A stretch of 64,000 nt of DNA from Burkholderia latens (GCF_001718795.1 NZ_CP013435.1:186001-250000); one strand, 5' to 3'; numbered from the stretch's first letter, positions 10,855-26,787 are shown. The notes: generated by a model from the sequence alone, not told the origin. Numbers and translations: made by a program.

Positions 10855-13800
10855 TTACTCGGCTGCCGGGTGTTGCGGCTCTTCCGCGGGCGCGCTCGGC
10901 GTGCCGAAGTCGAATGCCTCTTCCGCTGCGATCTGGTCGAAACGCTCGCGGTCGGACATTTCCTTCGCCTTGCGTGCCTTGTGGAACGCGAGACCCGTAC
11001 CGGCCGGGATCAAACGGCCGACGATCACGTTTTCCTTCAGGCCGCGCAGATCGTCGCGCTTGCCCATGATCGCCGCTTCGGTCAGCACGCGGGTCGTTTC
11101 CTGGAACGATGCCGCGGAAATGAACGAGTCGGTCGACAGCGACGCCTTCGTGATACCGAGCAGCACGTTGTCGTACGAGGCCGGACGCTTGCCTTCGGCG
11201 ATCATGCGATCGTTCTCGTCCAGCATGTCCGAACGCTCGACCTGTTCGCCCGGGATGAAGCGCGTATCACCGTTGTCGGTGATCTGCACACGACGCAGCA
11301 TCTGGCGAACGATCACCTCGATGTGCTTGTCGTTGATCTTCACGCCCTGCAGACGATACACGTCCTGCACTTCGTCGACGATGTAGCGCGACAGCGCCTC
11401 GATACCCTGCAGACGCAGGATGTCGTGCGGATCGGCCGGGCCGTCCACGATCATTTCGCCCTTGTTGACGACCTGAGCATCGTGGACCAGCACCTGCTTT
11501 TCCTTCGCGATCAGGAACTCGTGCTGATTGCCTTCGAGGTCCGTGATGACGAGACGCTGCTTGCCCTTCGTGTCCTTGCCGAACGACGTCGTACCGGTGA
11601 CTTCCGCGAGAATGCCGGCATCCTTCGGCGAACGCGCTTCGAACAGCTCCGCCACCCGCGGCAGACCGCCGGTAATGTCACGCGTCTTCTGCGCTTCGGT
11701 CGGGATACGTGCGAGCACTTCACCCACCTGCACCTGCTGGCCGTCCTTCACGGTAATCAGTGCGCCGACCTGGAAGCCGATCTGCACCGCGTGTTCCGTG
11801 CCCGGAATCTTCACTTCCTCGCCGTTCGCGTCGAGCAGCTTCACCTGCGGACGCACGCTCTTCGAAGCTTGCGAGCCGCGACGCTTCACGTCGATCACGA
11901 CCAGCGTCGACAGGCCGGTCACGTCGTCGATCTGCTTCGCGACGGTCACGCCTTCCTCGACGTTCTCGAACTTCACCGTACCACCGTACTCGGTGATGAT
12001 CGGACGCGTCATCGGATCCCACGTGGCCAACTGCGTGCCGGCCTTGATCGTCGCGCCGTCGAGCTGCAGCAGCGTCGCGCCGTACGGGATCTTGTGACGT
12101 TCGCGCTCGCGGCCGATATCGTCGGTGATCAGCGCCTCGCCCGAACGCGAGATGACGATCTGCTCGCCCTTCGCGTTGGTGACGTAACGCATCGTGGCCG
12201 TGAAGCGCACGATACCGTTGCTCTTCGCTTCGACCGACGACGCCACTGCCGCACGCGATGCCGCACCACCGATGTGGAACGTACGCATCGTCAGCTGCGT
12301 GCCCGGCTCACCGATCGACTGTGCCGCGATCACGCCGACTGCTTCGCCGACGTTCACCAGCGAGCCGCGGCCGAGGTCGCGGCCATAGCAGGCTGCGCAC
12401 AGACCGTAACGCGTTTCGCAGGTGAGCGGCGTGCGCACGCGCACTTCGTCGATGCCGAGGCGTTCGATTTCCTCGACCGCCGTTTCGTCGAGCAGCGTGC
12501 CCGATTCGTACAGCGTTTCCTGCGTTTCCGGATTCACGACGTCCGCGACCGCGACGCGGCCGAGGATACGGTCGCGCAGCGCTTCGACGACTTCACCGCC
12601 TTCGACCAGCGCCTTCATCGCGACGCCATTCGACGTGCCGCAATCGTCCTCGACGACCACCAGATCCTGCGTGACGTCGACGAGACGACGCGTCAGGTAA
12701 CCCGAGTTCGCAGTCTTCAGTGCCGTATCAGCCAGACCCTTACGTGCACCGTGGGTCGAGATGAAGTACTGCAGCACGTTCAGGCCTTCGCGGAAGTTCG
12801 CGGTAATCGGCGTCTCGATAATCGAGCCGTCCGGCTTCGCCATCAGGCCGCGCATACCGGCAAGCTGACGAATCTGCACCGCCGAACCCCGGGCGCCCGA
12901 GTCGGCCATCATGTAGATCGAGTTGAACGATTCCTGGCGCGTCTCGTTGCCGTCGCGATCGATCACCGGCTCCGTCGACAGCTGCTCCATCATCGCCTTG
13001 CCGACCGCTTCCGACGTTGCCGACCAGATGTCGACCACGTTGTTGTAGCGTTCCTGCGCGGTGACGAGACCCGACATGTACTGGCGGTCGTATTCCTTCA
13101 CCTTCTTCGCGGCGTCGCCGACGATCGTTTCCTTTTGCGGCGGCACGAGCATGTCGTCCACGCAGATCGAGATGCCGGCGCGCGTCGCGAGACGGAAACC
13201 CGCCTGCATCAGCTGGTCGGCAAACACGACCGTCGCACGCAGACCGCACTTGCGGAACGCAGTGTTGATCAGACGCGAGATTTCCTTCTTCTTCAGCGGC
13301 TTGTTCAGCACCGAGAACGGCAGGCCGTGCGGCAGGATCTCCGACAGGATCGCACGACCGACGGTCGTCGCGTACAGCGTGATCTTCGGCACGAATTCCG
13401 GCGCGCCTTCCGACGTGTCCTCGTTGCGGACCATTTCGGTGATCCGTACGTTGACGCGCGATGCCAGCTCGACTTCCTTGTTCTCGTACGCGCGGATCAC
13501 TTCCGACACGCCGGTGAACGACAGGCCTTCGCCCTTGCCGTTGATCGCTTCGCGGGTCGCGTAGTACAGACCCAGCACGATATCCTGCGACGGCACGATC
13601 GACGGGTCGCCGTTGGCCGGGAACAGCACGTTGTTCGACGCCAGCATCAGCGTACGCGCTTCCATCTGCGCTTCGAGCGACAGCGGCACGTGAACGGCCA
13701 TCTGGTCACCGTCGAAGTCGGCGTTGAACGCCGCGCAGACGAGCGGGTGCAGCTGGATCGCCTTGCCTTCGATCAGAACCGGTTCGAACGCCTGGATACC

Positions 13801-15096
13801 GAGACGGTGCAGCGTCGGCGCACGGTTCAGCATCACCGGGTGCTCGCGGATCACCTCTTCGAGGATGTCCCACACGACCGGCGTCTGGTTCTCGACTTCC
13901 TTCTTCGCCGCCTTGATGGTCGTAGCGACGCCCATCACCTCAAGCTTGTTGAAGATGAACGGCTTGAACAGTTCGAGCGCCATCAGCTTCGGCAGACCGC
14001 ACTGGTGCAGCTTCAGCGTCGGGCCGACCACGATGACCGAACGGCCCGAGTAGTCGACGCGCTTGCCCAGCAGGTTCTGACGGAAACGGCCGCCCTTGCC
14101 CTTGATCATGTCGGCGAGCGACTTCAGCGGACGCTTGTTCGCGCCCGTCATCGCCTTGCCGCGACGACCGTTGTCGAGCAGCGAGTCGACGGCTTCCTGC
14201 AGCATCCGCTTTTCGTTGCGGACGATGATTTCAGGCGCCTTCAGCTCGAGCAGACGCTTCAACCGGTTGTTACGGTTGATCACGCGGCGATACAGGTCGT
14301 TCAGATCCGACGTCGCGAAACGGCCGCCGTCCAGCGGCACGAGCGGACGCAGTTCCGGCGGCAGCACCGGCAGCACTTCGAGGATCATCCACTCGGGCTT
14401 GATGCCCGAGCGCTGGAATGCCTCGAGGACCTTCAGGCGCTTCGCGTACTTCTTGATCTTCGCTTCCGACCCGGTGTTCTTCAGCTCGGTGCGCAGCGTT
14501 TCGACCTGCTCGTCGATGTTGATTGCACGCAGCAGTTCACGCACGCCTTCCGCGCCCATCTCGGCACGGAATTCGTCGCCGTATTCCTCGACCTTGTTGT
14601 AGTAATCCTCTTCGGTCATGATCTGCCGCGCCTTCAGCGGCGTCATGCCCGGTTCGATCACCACGTACGCTTCGAAGTACAGCACGCGCTCGATGTCGCG
14701 CAGCGTCATGTCGAGCACCATGCCCAGACGCGACGGCAGCGACTTCAGGAACCAGATGTGCGCGACCGGCGAGGCCAGCTCGATGTGGCCCATGCGTTCG
14801 CGACGCACCTTCGCCAGCGTCACTTCGACGCCGCACTTCTCGCAGATCACGCCGCGGTGCTTCAGGCGCTTGTACTTGCCGCACAGGCACTCGTAGTCCT
14901 TGATCGGCCCGAAGATCTTCGCGCAGAACAGACCATCGCGTTCCGGCTTGAACGTACGGTAGTTGATGGTCTCCGGCTTCTTCACTTCGCCGAACGACCA
15001 CGAACGGATCTTGTCCGGCGAGGCCAGACCGATCTTGATCGCGTCGAAAACTTCTTCCTGTTGGACTTGCTTGAATAGATCGAGCAGAGCTTTCAT
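10855..15096 (-). CDS. rpoC: DNA-directed RNA polymerase subunit beta'
   Basis: Beta' is the largest subunit of RNA polymerase and carries the catalytic magnesium. The 1413-residue product has the N-terminal zinc site (Cys70, Cys72, Cys85, Cys88), the active-site motif NADFDGDQ near residue 460, the second zinc site ([16 protein letters not shown] region) and the trigger-loop and jaw regions. The length is close to E. coli (1407). It follows rpoB by 21 nt, which indicates co-transcription, and a terminator lies behind it. An Ala/Pro-rich tail ([12 protein letters not shown]) ends the protein. Confidence 0.99.
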   Translation of the reverse strand: MKALLDLFKQVQQEEVFDAIKIGLASPDKIRSWSFGEVKKPETINYRTFKPERDGLFCAKIFGPIKDYECLCGKYKRLKHRGVICEKCGVEVTLAKVRRERMGHIELASPVAHIWFLKSLPSRLGMVLDMTLRDIERVLYFEAYVVIEPGMTPLKARQIMTEEDYYNKVEEYGDEFRAEMGAEGVRELLRAINIDEQVETLRTELKNTGSEAKIKKYAKRLKVLEAFQRSGIKPEWMILEVLPVLPPELRPLVPLDGGRFATSDLNDLYRRVINRNNRLKRLLELKAPEIIVRNEKRMLQEAVDSLLDNGRRGKAMTGANKRPLKSLADMIKGKGGRFRQNLLGKRVDYSGRSVIVVGPTLKLHQCGLPKLMALELFKPFIFNKLEVMGVATTIKAAKKEVENQTPVVWDILEEVIREHPVMLNRAPTLHRLGIQAFEPVLIEGKAIQLHPLVCAAFNADFDGDQMAVHVPLSLEAQMEARTLMLASNNVLFPANGDPSIVPSQDIVLGLYYATREAINGKGEGLSFTGVSEVIRAYENKEVELASRVNVRITEMVRNEDTSEGAPEFVPKITLYATTVGRAILSEILPHGLPFSVLNKPLKKKEISRLINTAFRKCGLRATVVFADQLMQAGFRLATRAGISICVDDMLVPPQKETIVGDAAKKVKEYDRQYMSGLVTAQERYNNVVDIWSATSEAVGKAMMEQLSTEPVIDRDGNETRQESFNSIYMMADSGARGSAVQIRQLAGMRGLMAKPDGSIIETPITANFREGLNVLQYFISTHGARKGLADTALKTANSGYLTRRLVDVTQDLVVVEDDCGTSNGVAMKALVEGGEVVEALRDRILGRVAVADVVNPETQETLYESGTLLDETAVEEIERLGIDEVRVRTPLTCETRYGLCAACYGRDLGRGSLVNVGEAVGVIAAQSIGEPGTQLTMRTFHIGGAASRAAVASSVEAKSNGIVRFTATMRYVTNAKGEQIVISRSGEALITDDIGRERERHKIPYGATLLQLDGATIKAGTQLATWDPMTRPIITEYGGTVKFENVEEGVTVAKQIDDVTGLSTLVVIDVKRRGSQASKSVRPQVKLLDANGEEVKIPGTEHAVQIGFQVGALITVKDGQQVQVGEVLARIPTEAQKTRDITGGLPRVAELFEARSPKDAGILAEVTGTTSFGKDTKGKQRLVITDLEGNQHEFLIAKEKQVLVHDAQVVNKGEMIVDGPADPHDILRLQGIEALSRYIVDEVQDVYRLQGVKINDKHIEVIVRQMLRRVQITDNGDTRFIPGEQVERSDMLDENDRMIAEGKRPASYDNVLLGITKASLSTDSFISAASFQETTRVLTEAAIMGKRDDLRGLKENVIVGRLIPAGTGLAFHKARKAKEMSDRERFDQIAAEEAFDFGTPSAPAEEPQHPAAE

Positions 15097-15117
15097 TGCC
15101 TTCTCTCCGTAGTCCGA

Positions 15118-19224
<4,107 letters not shown>

Positions 19225-19549
19225 ACGATCTCCGAATCACGGCGGGTGCTATCGAGGTGGGATACCTGGACGTTTCAAACCCGAGTGTTCACCGACTGAG
19301 ACCCGATGGCCGCCCGATGGCTTGAACGAGCCGAGAAGCTTGGTGGTTGGCCGCTACCAACCGCTGGCTGACGGCAGCGGATGCCTGTGTTGCCCGCTAC
19401 CCGACCAAACTTGCCTTCTGCAGTCGCTTCAGAAGACAAAGAGAAACGCCAATCGTGACCATTGACAACGATTTGACGGTTTTCTTTGGCTTCTGGGGCC
19501 GATTATTCGGGCTCCCAAAAGAGTGCCAGAATAACGTCCCCACAAAGCA
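19225..19549 (-). other. untranslated spacer between rplL and rpoB
   Basis: The spacer from rplL to rpoB is 377 nt, similar in size to the E. coli one, where partial termination and RNase III processing set the L12:beta ratio. Besides the terminator-like hairpin at its start (19550-19584), no gene or clear promoter was identified. Confidence 0.6.
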
Positions 19550-19584
19550 CAAAAAGGCCGGCGGTGAAAATACCGCCAGCCTTC
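19550..19584 (-). terminator. attenuator-like terminator between rplL and rpoB
   Basis: On the minus strand, AAGGCTGGCGGT pairs with ACCGCCGGCCTT (one mismatch) and is followed by TTTTTG, just after the rplL stop. By analogy with E. coli it probably terminates part of the transcripts and lets the rest read into rpoBC. The partial nature is inferred. Confidence 0.75.
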
Positions 19585-19601
19585 GCACAGCGCGTCGAAA
19601 C

Positions 19602-19976
19602 TTACTTGACTTCGACCTTCGCGCCAGCTTCTTCCAGCTTCTTCTTGGCTTCGTCAGCAGCAGCCTTGTCGACGCCTTCCTTGACAGCCTTCGGTGCGCC
19701 GTCAACGACGTCCTTCGCTTCCTTCAGGCCCAGGCCCGTCAGTTCGCGAACTGCCTTAATGACTGCAACCTTGTTGCTGCCTGCTTCAGCCAGGACGACC
19801 GTGAATTCGGTCTTCTCTTCTGCAGCAGCAGCAGCGCCGCCGCCTGCCGGGCCAGCGACTGCGACTGCAGCTGCCGACACGCCAAACTTCTCTTCGAACG
19901 CCTTGACCAGTTCGTTCAGTTCCAGAACGGTCATCCCTTCGACTGCTGCCAGGATGTCTTCTTTTGCGATTGCCAT
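19602..19976 (-). CDS. rplL: 50S ribosomal protein L7/L12
   Basis: L7/L12 is the multicopy stalk protein that recruits and activates translational GTPases. The 124-residue acidic product has an N-terminal dimerisation domain ([20 protein letters not shown]), an Ala/Gly-rich hinge at about residues 38-52 and the C-terminal factor-binding domain with the conserved [20 protein letters not shown]. It follows rplJ by 63 nt, as in most bacteria, and an attenuator lies between it and rpoB. Confidence 0.98.
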   Translation of the reverse strand: MAIAKEDILAAVEGMTVLELNELVKAFEEKFGVSAAAVAVAGPAGGGAAAAAEEKTEFTVVLAEAGSNKVAVIKAVRELTGLGLKEAKDVVDGAPKAVKEGVDKAAADEAKKKLEEAGAKVEVK

Positions 19977-20039
19977 TTGAAATACTCCTAAATTGAATTC
20001 GGATACAGCCAGCGATCAGTGACGCTGATGCACGCTCGA

Positions 20040-20537
20040 TTACGCAGCTTCCGCTTGCTTCTTCTCGGCCAGCGCGGCAAGAGCACGCGCGAAGCCCGAA
20101 ACAGGCGCTTGCATAACGAACAGCAGCTTCGAGAGCAGTTCTTCACGGCTCGGGATGCTTGCCAGCGCTTGCACGCCAGCCTTGTCCATCACCTTGCCAT
20201 CGAACGAACCGGCCTTGATGACCAACTTGTCATTGCTCTTGCTGAAGTCGTTGACGACCTTGGCAGCAGCAATTGCATCTTCCGAGATGCCGTAGATCAG
20301 GGGACCAGTCATCTGCTCTGCCAGCGGAGCAAAAGGCGTACCTTCGACGGCGCGACGCGCCAGCGTGTTCTTCAACACGCGCAGGTAAACCTGTTGCTCA
20401 CGCGCTTTCGCGCGCAGCTTGGTCAGATCGCCAACCGCAATTCCACGATACTCAGCCAGCACAACGGTCTGGGCCTTCGCGACTTGCGCGGAAACCTCAG
20501 CGACGACGGCTTGCTTGTCTTCTCTATTAAGCGGCAC
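20040..20537 (-). CDS. rplJ: 50S ribosomal protein L10
   Basis: L10 is the base of the ribosomal stalk: it binds L11-region 23S rRNA and carries the L7/L12 dimers through its C-terminal helix. The 165-residue product is predicted to start at GTG 20537 ([20 protein letters not shown] follows), because a GGAGG Shine-Dalgarno sits 7 nt upstream and this matches the family N-terminus. An in-frame ATG at 20606 would add 23 unrelated residues. The long leader upstream is where L10 autoregulates in E. coli. Confidence 0.95.
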   Translation of the reverse strand: MPLNREDKQAVVAEVSAQVAKAQTVVLAEYRGIAVGDLTKLRAKAREQQVYLRVLKNTLARRAVEGTPFAPLAEQMTGPLIYGISEDAIAAAKVVNDFSKSNDKLVIKAGSFDGKVMDKAGVQALASIPSREELLSKLLFVMQAPVSGFARALAALAEKKQAEAA

Positions 20538-20844
20538 GGTTAGCCTCCAGAAACGATACGCTCGGCTTGCCGATATGGCGCGAACCTCACGTACCTCGTT
20601 CAACAACGGCGTCCGACCTCGTTAGGAGTATTTCCACCTCACGCCGTGAATCGCTTCACGACCTGCGGCTTCACCACTACAAAACTTTTTCGGGTTCGCC
20701 ATCTGCGTTGGCTTGAATTAAGGGATCGCCTGCCTGCTGCGCCCCACCAACGGTCTTTGATAACCGGTTGCCCGCCATGCTGCACGAACAACCGCCCAAA
20801 GCCCATGTAGGCCGCTTCGCGAACGAAGCGGCCCGAATACTTGC
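20538..20844 (-). other. rplA-rplJ untranslated leader
   Basis: This 307-nt spacer holds the perfect hairpin at 20810-20833 and is the position of the rplJL promoter and the L10(L12)4-binding leader in E. coli. No additional gene is supported. A repeat of AGGAGTATTTCC-type sequence near 20625-20636 (minus CCTAACGAG side) has no clear role. Confidence 0.5.
20810..20833 (-). other. perfect 10-bp hairpin with TTCG loop after rplA
   Basis: The minus strand reads GGCCGCTTCG, loop TTCG, then CGAAGCGGCC, 12 nt after the rplA stop. UUCG loops are unusually stable. There is no T-run, so it is more likely a 3'-end stabiliser or processing signal than a simple terminator. Confidence 0.7.
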
Positions 20845-21543
20845 TTACTGTGCTGCGAGCGTAGCCTGGTCGACACGCACGCCGACGCCCATCGTGCTCG
20901 ACAGTGCGATCTTGCGCAGGTAGACGCCCTTGCTCGTTGCCGGCTTGGCCTTCTGCAGCGCTTCGATCAGTGCCGACAGGTTCGAACGCAGTGCGTCTGC
21001 TTCGAACGATGCACGGCCGATGGTCGCGTGGATGATACCGGCCTTGTCGACACGGAATTGCACCTGACCAGCCTTCGCGTTCTTGACTGCAGTCGCGACG
21101 TCCGGCGTGACCGTACCGACCTTCGGGTTCGGCATCAGGCCGCGCGGGCCGAGAATCTGACCGAGCGTACCGACGATACGCATCGTGTCCGGCGAAGCGA
21201 TCACGATGTCGAAGTCCATCTGGCCAGCCTTGATTTGCTCAGCCAGGTCTTCCATACCGACGATTTCCGCGCCTGCTGCACGAGCTTGCTCGGCCTTGTC
21301 GCCTTGTGCGAACACGGCAACGCGAACCGACTTGCCCGTACCTGCCGGCAGAACGACCGAACCACGAACGACCTGGTCCGACTTCTTCGCATCGATGCCG
21401 AGCTGGACTGCGACGTCGATCGATTCGTTGAACTTCGCGCTCGCGCATTCCTTCACGAGTGCCAGTGCGTCTTCGATCGCGTACAGCTTCTGACGGTCGA
21501 CCTTGGCGGCAAATGCCTGACGGCGCTTGGAGATCTTAGCCAT
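20845..21543 (-). CDS. rplA: 50S ribosomal protein L1
   Basis: L1 forms the mobile stalk at the E site and, in many bacteria, represses the rplK-rplA operon by binding its mRNA. The 232-residue product starts [20 protein letters not shown] and contains the conserved [20 protein letters not shown] segment (about residues 123-142). It begins directly after the rplK stop codon with no spacer, so translation should be coupled. A stable hairpin follows the gene. Confidence 0.98.
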   Translation of the reverse strand: MAKISKRRQAFAAKVDRQKLYAIEDALALVKECASAKFNESIDVAVQLGIDAKKSDQVVRGSVVLPAGTGKSVRVAVFAQGDKAEQARAAGAEIVGMEDLAEQIKAGQMDFDIVIASPDTMRIVGTLGQILGPRGLMPNPKVGTVTPDVATAVKNAKAGQVQFRVDKAGIIHATIGRASFEADALRSNLSALIEALQKAKPATSKGVYLRKIALSSTMGVGVRVDQATLAAQ

Positions 21544-21975
21544 TTACACGCCCTCCACAGTGATGCCCATCGAGCGTGCGCTACCAGCGATGGTGCGAAC
21601 GGCTGCGTCCAGATCAGCTGCCGTGAGATCCGGCATCTTGGTCTTCGCGATTTCTTCGGCTTGAGCGCGCGTGATCGAACCGACCTTGTCGGTGTGCGGC
21701 TTGCTCGAGCCCTTGTCCACCTTCGCCGCCTTCTTGATCAGGACGGTCGCCGGCGGCGTCTTCATCACGAACGTGAAGCTCTTGTCAGCGTATGCCGTGA
21801 TGACCACCGGCACCGGCAGACCCGGCTCCATGCCTTGAGTCTGCGCGTTGAACGCCTTGCAGAACTCCATGATGTTCAGGCCGCGCTGGCCCAGTGCCGG
21901 ACCGACCGGCGGCGACGGGTTGGCTTTACCTGCAGGAATCTGCAGCTTGATAAAGCCGACAATCTTCTTTGCCAT
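21544..21975 (-). CDS. rplK: 50S ribosomal protein L11
   Basis: L11 binds the GTPase-associated centre of 23S rRNA and is needed for RelA activation during the stringent response; thiostrepton targets the same site. The 143-residue product from ATG 21975 begins [20 protein letters not shown] and has the proline-rich N-domain ([20 protein letters not shown]) and the C-terminal RNA-binding domain ending [12 protein letters not shown]. An upstream ATG at 21999 would add eight residues absent from the family. It lies 140 nt after nusG and abuts rplA. Confidence 0.97.
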   Translation of the reverse strand: MAKKIVGFIKLQIPAGKANPSPPVGPALGQRGLNIMEFCKAFNAQTQGMEPGLPVPVVITAYADKSFTFVMKTPPATVLIKKAAKVDKGSSKPHTDKVGSITRAQAEEIAKTKMPDLTAADLDAAVRTIAGSARSMGITVEGV

Positions 21976-22082
21976 TTGTAAACCTCGTTGGAACGCCAAG
22001 TGGCGTTCGGTGAGTAGTAACGCGCGTTCGCCCCTGGCTACTGACGCTCCTCAACGGCCATGACGCGGGCCGTAAGCGCGAA

Positions 22083-22106
22083 GGTGGGCAGCCGAGGCTG
22101 CCCACC
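22083..22106 (-). other. hairpin between nusG and rplK
   Basis: An inverted repeat (GGTGGGCAGCC / GGCTGCCCACC) lies in the 140-nt spacer, 9 nt after the nusG stop. There is no T-run behind it. It may be a transcript-processing or partial termination site separating secE-nusG from the L11 operon. Confidence 0.5.
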
Positions 22107-22115
22107 GAATCGGGA

Positions 22116-22673
22116 TCAAACTTTTTCGACCTGACCGAACTCGAGTTCGACTGGGGTGGATCGGCCAAAGATCGTGACCGACACACGCACGCGCGATTTT
22201 TCGTAGTTGACTTCCTCGACCGTGCCGTTGAAGTCCGTGAACGGACCTTCCTTGACACGCACCATCTCGCCAACTTCGAACAGGGTCTTCGGGCGCGGCT
22301 TCTCCACGCCCTCCTGCATCTGCGACATGATCTTCTCGACTTCCTTCGGGGAAATCGGAGTCGGGCGATTGCGCGCACCGCCGACGAAGCCGGTGACCTT
22401 TGCCGTGTTCTTCACGAGGTGCCACGTCTCGTCCGTCATCTCCATTTCCACCAGCACATAGCCGGGGAAGAAACGACGTTCGGTTACAGCCTTGTGGCCG
22501 CCCTTGACTTCGACCACTTCTTCGGTCGGCACCAGGATCTGACCGAATTTGTCCTGCATGCCAGCACGTTCGATGCGCTCCTGAAGCGCACGCTGCACGC
22601 TCTTCTCCATACCGGAGTAGGCGTGCACAACGTACCAACGCTTTCCGCTCGGGGATGCCGGAGTATCGCTCAT
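22116..22673 (-). CDS. nusG: transcription termination/antitermination protein NusG
   Basis: NusG binds RNA polymerase through its NGN domain, raises processivity, links to S10 or Rho through its KOW domain, and takes part in rRNA antitermination. The 185-residue product shows the NGN signature ([20 protein letters not shown], residues 11-30) and a C-terminal KOW domain ([20 protein letters not shown]). It begins 1 nt after secE, the usual secE-nusG pair. Length and sequence are standard. Confidence 0.98.
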   Translation of the reverse strand: MSDTPASPSGKRWYVVHAYSGMEKSVQRALQERIERAGMQDKFGQILVPTEEVVEVKGGHKAVTERRFFPGYVLVEMEMTDETWHLVKNTAKVTGFVGGARNRPTPISPKEVEKIMSQMQEGVEKPRPKTLFEVGEMVRVKEGPFTDFNGTVEEVNYEKSRVRVSVTIFGRSTPVELEFGQVEKV

Positions 22674-22674
22674 A

Positions 22675-23055
22675 TCATTTCCAACCCAGAATCGCCGAGA
22701 AAATCACCCATTCGATCGATTTGTCGCTCAACCAGAGGAAAATCGCCATCACGAGCACGAAACCGAACACGACGAGTGTGGTTTGCGTTGCTTCCTTGCG
22801 GGTGGGCCAAACGACCTTGCGGACTTCCTTGTACGAATCCTTGGCAAACGCGATGAGGCTTTTGCCAGGTGCGGACATCAGACCGACGGCCACGCCGGCG
22901 ATGATACCTACCGCCAACGCGGCACCGCGGACATACCACTGCTGGTTGGCCAGCCAGAAGAAGCCCACGAATCCGGCCAAGACCAGCAATACGCCCAGGG
23001 CCAGCATCAGCTTATCGCCGGAGGTATTTACAGTTTCGACGGATGGATTCGCCAT
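22675..23055 (-). CDS. secE: preprotein translocase subunit SecE
   Basis: SecE clamps SecY in the inner-membrane protein-conducting channel. The 126-residue product is the long, three-helix proteobacterial form: two N-terminal hydrophobic segments (about residues 16-35 and 41-62) and the conserved C-terminal amphipathic region plus helix ([20 protein letters not shown], then [17 protein letters not shown]). It lies between tRNA-Trp and nusG, the canonical arrangement, and should be read from the upstream tRNA-tuf transcript or a local promoter. Confidence 0.97.
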   Translation of the reverse strand: MANPSVETVNTSGDKLMLALGVLLVLAGFVGFFWLANQQWYVRGAALAVGIIAGVAVGLMSAPGKSLIAFAKDSYKEVRKVVWPTRKEATQTTLVVFGFVLVMAIFLWLSDKSIEWVIFSAILGWK

Positions 23056-23073
23056 AACACCTTAAAACAAATG

Positions 23074-23092
23074 CCACGTGGGACACGTGGCG
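23074..23092 (-). other. hairpin between tRNA-Trp and secE
   Basis: The minus strand reads GCCACGT, loop GTCCC, ACGTGGC, followed by ATTTGTTTTAA, just before the secE start. It resembles a weak attenuator or a processing signal at the tRNA-mRNA boundary. Confidence 0.45.
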
Positions 23093-23097
23093 ATTTT

Positions 23098-23173
23098 TGG
23101 CAGGGGCAGAGGGAATCGAACCCCCAACCTTCGGTTTTGGAGACCGACGCTCTGCCAGTTGAGCTATACCCCT
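23098..23173 (-). tRNA. tRNA-Trp (CCA anticodon)
   Basis: A 76-nt cloverleaf with a 7-bp acceptor stem starting AGGGGTA, a standard T-arm (GGTTCGATTCC) and an encoded 3' CCA. The anticodon CCA lies in the loop CTCCAAA. It is located between the second tuf gene and secE, the conserved proteobacterial order. Confidence 0.97.
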
Positions 23174-23232
23174 AAACCATGCTGGGGCTGGCTGTTGCCA
23201 GCCCCAAAACTGTCGATCAACGAATAACTGGC

Positions 23233-24423
<1,191 letters not shown>

Positions 24424-24488
24424 TTTCAACTCCCGAAAGGAATTTCACATGTTGCGCCGCGCGCAAACAGACACTGACTTTTTACTGC

Positions 24489-24563
<75 letters not shown>

Positions 24564-24588
24564 GCTATTACGCTTCAACTTCATGGAC

Positions 24589-24662
24589 TGGAGCGGGTGA
24601 AGGGAATCGAACCCTCGTCGTAAGCTTGGAAGGCTTCTGCTCTACCATTGAGCTACACCCGC
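24589..24662 (-). tRNA. tRNA-Gly (TCC anticodon)
   Basis: A 74-nt cloverleaf starting GCGGGTGTAGCTCAATGGTA, with anticodon loop CTTCCAA, a standard T-arm and encoded CCA. It lies between tRNA-Tyr and tRNA-Thr. Confidence 0.97.
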
Positions 24663-24706
24663 ACGGGCCACTAACGATTCCCTACCGCTCTCTGCGCTGA
24701 TGTTCT

Positions 24707-24792
24707 TGGTGGAGGAGGTTGGATTCGAACCAACGTAGGCGTAAGCCAACAGATTTACAGTCTGCCCCCTTTAGCCACTCGGGCACCCCTCC
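24707..24792 (-). tRNA. tRNA-Tyr (GTA anticodon)
   Basis: An 86-nt class II tRNA with a long variable arm, starting GGAGGGGTGCCCGAGTGG, with anticodon loop CTGTAAA and encoded CCA. It is the first gene of the tRNA-tufB operon; the promoter ends about 15 nt upstream. Confidence 0.97.
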
Positions 24793-24806
24793 GTAGAGAA
24801 CTGACG

Positions 24807-24835
24807 ATTATGGGGGTGCATCGCACTCTTGTCAA
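24807..24835 (-). promoter_or_regulatory. promoter of the tRNA-Tyr-Gly-Thr-tufB operon
   Basis: On the minus strand, a perfect -35 TTGACA (24830-24835), a 17-nt spacer and a -10 CATAAT (24807-24812) lie directly upstream of tRNA-Tyr. The -10 end to the mature tRNA end is 14 nt, as expected for a stable-RNA promoter. Confidence 0.88.
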
Positions 24836-26343
24836 GCACATCAGGAAGAATATTTTTCATTCTCTTCCTGAGCGCCGCACGATTTACCCACCGCCGACGC
24901 CTGCCTGGCTAAGGCAAGCACGACAGGATCACCGACCGGCATCCGCATCTTCGTCAGACTCCGCCTTCAGCATCGATTTTCATCTTTGCTGAAAACGAAA
25001 GACCGCCATCATACGGCCTCCTGCGCATAATGCCAAGCGGGTTAAGCAAAAAATTGGCAATTTCCATGCCGGACGCAACGGGAGCGCCGGAACGTGGTTC
25101 GGATGATGCCCAAAACGGGCTCGCGGAAACGGGTGATAGCGGATCCCGGCTCAGACTATCCAGTGTCATTGCAGTCGCGGGCGAGGCGCGCCGGAACACC
25201 GTTTTTGACCGTCGCGCCGCTGGATGTGCAGCGCACGGCGCAACCGACTGTCATCCGTCGCCACGAACAGGACCGAGCTGCGCCGCCGGAGCGGTCATCC
25301 GCTTGCTTGCGTTACCGCCCGAAGCCGCCGACACGCAACGACCGGCGGTCGCGCGCTTGGCGCTCACGGCTCCGGGCTGCAGCGTGGCCTCGTTTCATCG
25401 CGTTCTCCCCCATTCGCCAGCACGAACCCGCGGCCTTCCGACAATTGACCAACTCCTGCGCCGGGCACGGCATCGCCTGGCGCTGCGGCCACGCGGCGAC
25501 TGCCCGATCGCAAACACCACTTCGCTACCGTGCAGATGGCGGCTGCTCACTCCGCTTTGCGTCGACTCGACGGGCGCTTGCGGCGTCAGAGAGGTTGATG
25601 CGCGGCTCATTTCGCGGCGTCTTGCTGCGTTTCATTCCACTGCTCAAAAACCCGGAAACTGGCCTTCGCCGCTCCGTACCAATTGCGGTCGTCCGCGCCA
25701 CAGCCTCGTTCGCATTGACCAACGTGGAGTATTAGGGGCGGATGTCGCTGTCGTACATTCGGAAGCAGACGCTCCACGCACCGGCGCCTACGCGCGCGCG
25801 TTATCGTGCGCGTCGTGCCGCTCCCGGCGTCGCGTGAACAGTGGTCATTTCGGCACCGCCCTTCGTCTGCCGATGAATCGCTGCCTGCTGAAATGGCCTG
25901 CCCGTAGTCGGGCACACAGCGCGCAGGATCAAGCGGTGCGGCGACTGGCAAGTCGCCCTCTGTCGCTCGATTTGGGCCGAAATTCGGTCGGCGGTTTGCT
26001 GGGTATTCGCGGGCAGCCACACTGCGGTAAGCCGGCCCAGCTGCCTGGGCCGACCCAGCACCGTCACACCGGCAGCCTAAATGAGGCCGGCGATGTTATG
26101 CGGAGATGGCGAACCAGATCACGCAATAGCTGATGGTGGGGAGTCCATGGGTGCCTGCTTGGCGGAGAGAGCTCGGGCGGGAGATACGAATAACCGAAGC
26201 CACAAGCTGGAAACCGCCGTCGGAGACGGCTTCGAAAGGGGCCATGAAGTGGTAGCGGCGCTCGAGGAGTGGATCGATTGCCCTGAAAGTACAAGCGGCA
26301 TTAAGGCTAGTGCCGACGGTAGATTTGCCAACGGGTGCAATAG
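24836..26343. other. gene-free stretch upstream of the rRNA operon end
   Basis: About 1.5 kb between the tRNA-tufB promoter and the AraC remnant. Open frames on both strands are short, overlap each other, lack ribosome-binding sites and resemble no family I recognise. Their amino-acid composition (Arg/Ala/Ser/Pro-rich in every frame) suggests non-coding or decayed DNA. No transposase fragment, attachment site or long repeat was seen. Confidence 0.55.
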
Positions 26344-26490
26344 ATGTCGCTGCTACGCGAGCAAACTCTCAGCGTCGCGGAAATCGCGGCCGAACTTGGA
26401 TTTACCGCGCCCAGCGCGTTTCATCGCGCGTTCCGGAAATGGACGGGCACGAGCCCGGGCGCGTTTCGGCGCGACGTCAACGCGGCGTGA
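26344..26490 (+). pseudogene. C-terminal remnant of an AraC-family transcriptional regulator
   Basis: The 48 codons from ATG 26344 to TGA 26490 encode LREQTLSVAEIAAELGF followed by TAPSAFHRAFRKWTGTSPGA, the second helix-turn-helix and end of an AraC/XylS DNA-binding domain. A full regulator has about 300 residues. Directly upstream is an in-frame TAG, and no frame there continues the first helix-turn-helix or the sensor domain. It therefore looks like the 3' end of a broken gene. It is unlikely to be functional alone because AraC proteins need both DNA-binding helices. Confidence 0.75.
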
Positions 26491-26787
26491 TCTGAGCGGG
26501 GAACGGCCGTTTGCCGGGGAGTCGGCGGCCGCCGACGCTTGCGCGTGCGATCGATCGTGAATGCACCGCAGGTGCGGTTCAGTTCCGAGAAGAGCGTGAC
26601 GGGTGCCACGGCAAGCGCGATCGATAAAAGACGAATGGGAACCGCGTCGATCGCCCAGGGGAAAGCCGGGCAACCTGCGTGGAGGGAGGATTTAACTGAG
26701 CGTGCTATCCGAACCGGTAACACGGAACGTCCGGGTCTGTGCCCGATGGCGAGCTTCGCCGCGCAACATGCCTTTCCGCCGCAAATG
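26491..26787. other. gene-free stretch between the AraC remnant and the rRNA terminator
   Basis: About 300 nt in which open frames run on both strands but none has a ribosome-binding site or a recognisable protein. Probably continues the decayed zone. Confidence 0.5.

Noticed and set aside
10870..15078. A 1402-codon open frame on the plus strand opposite rpoC
   Set aside because: It is the antisense frame of a GC-rich essential gene. The product is His/Arg/Asp-rich without any family resemblance, as expected when strong third-position GC bias removes stop codons.
25607..26020. A minus-strand frame ending with a phasin-like tail (WYGAAKASFRVFEQWNETQQ)
   Set aside because: The resemblance is weak and confined to about 20 residues, with no start signal or upstream similarity. 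A profile search would be needed to revive it.
25030..26133. A 367-codon plus-strand frame in the gene-poor zone
   Set aside because: No ribosome-binding site, no recognisable domain, and several competing frames on both strands of similar quality; likely a chance opening.
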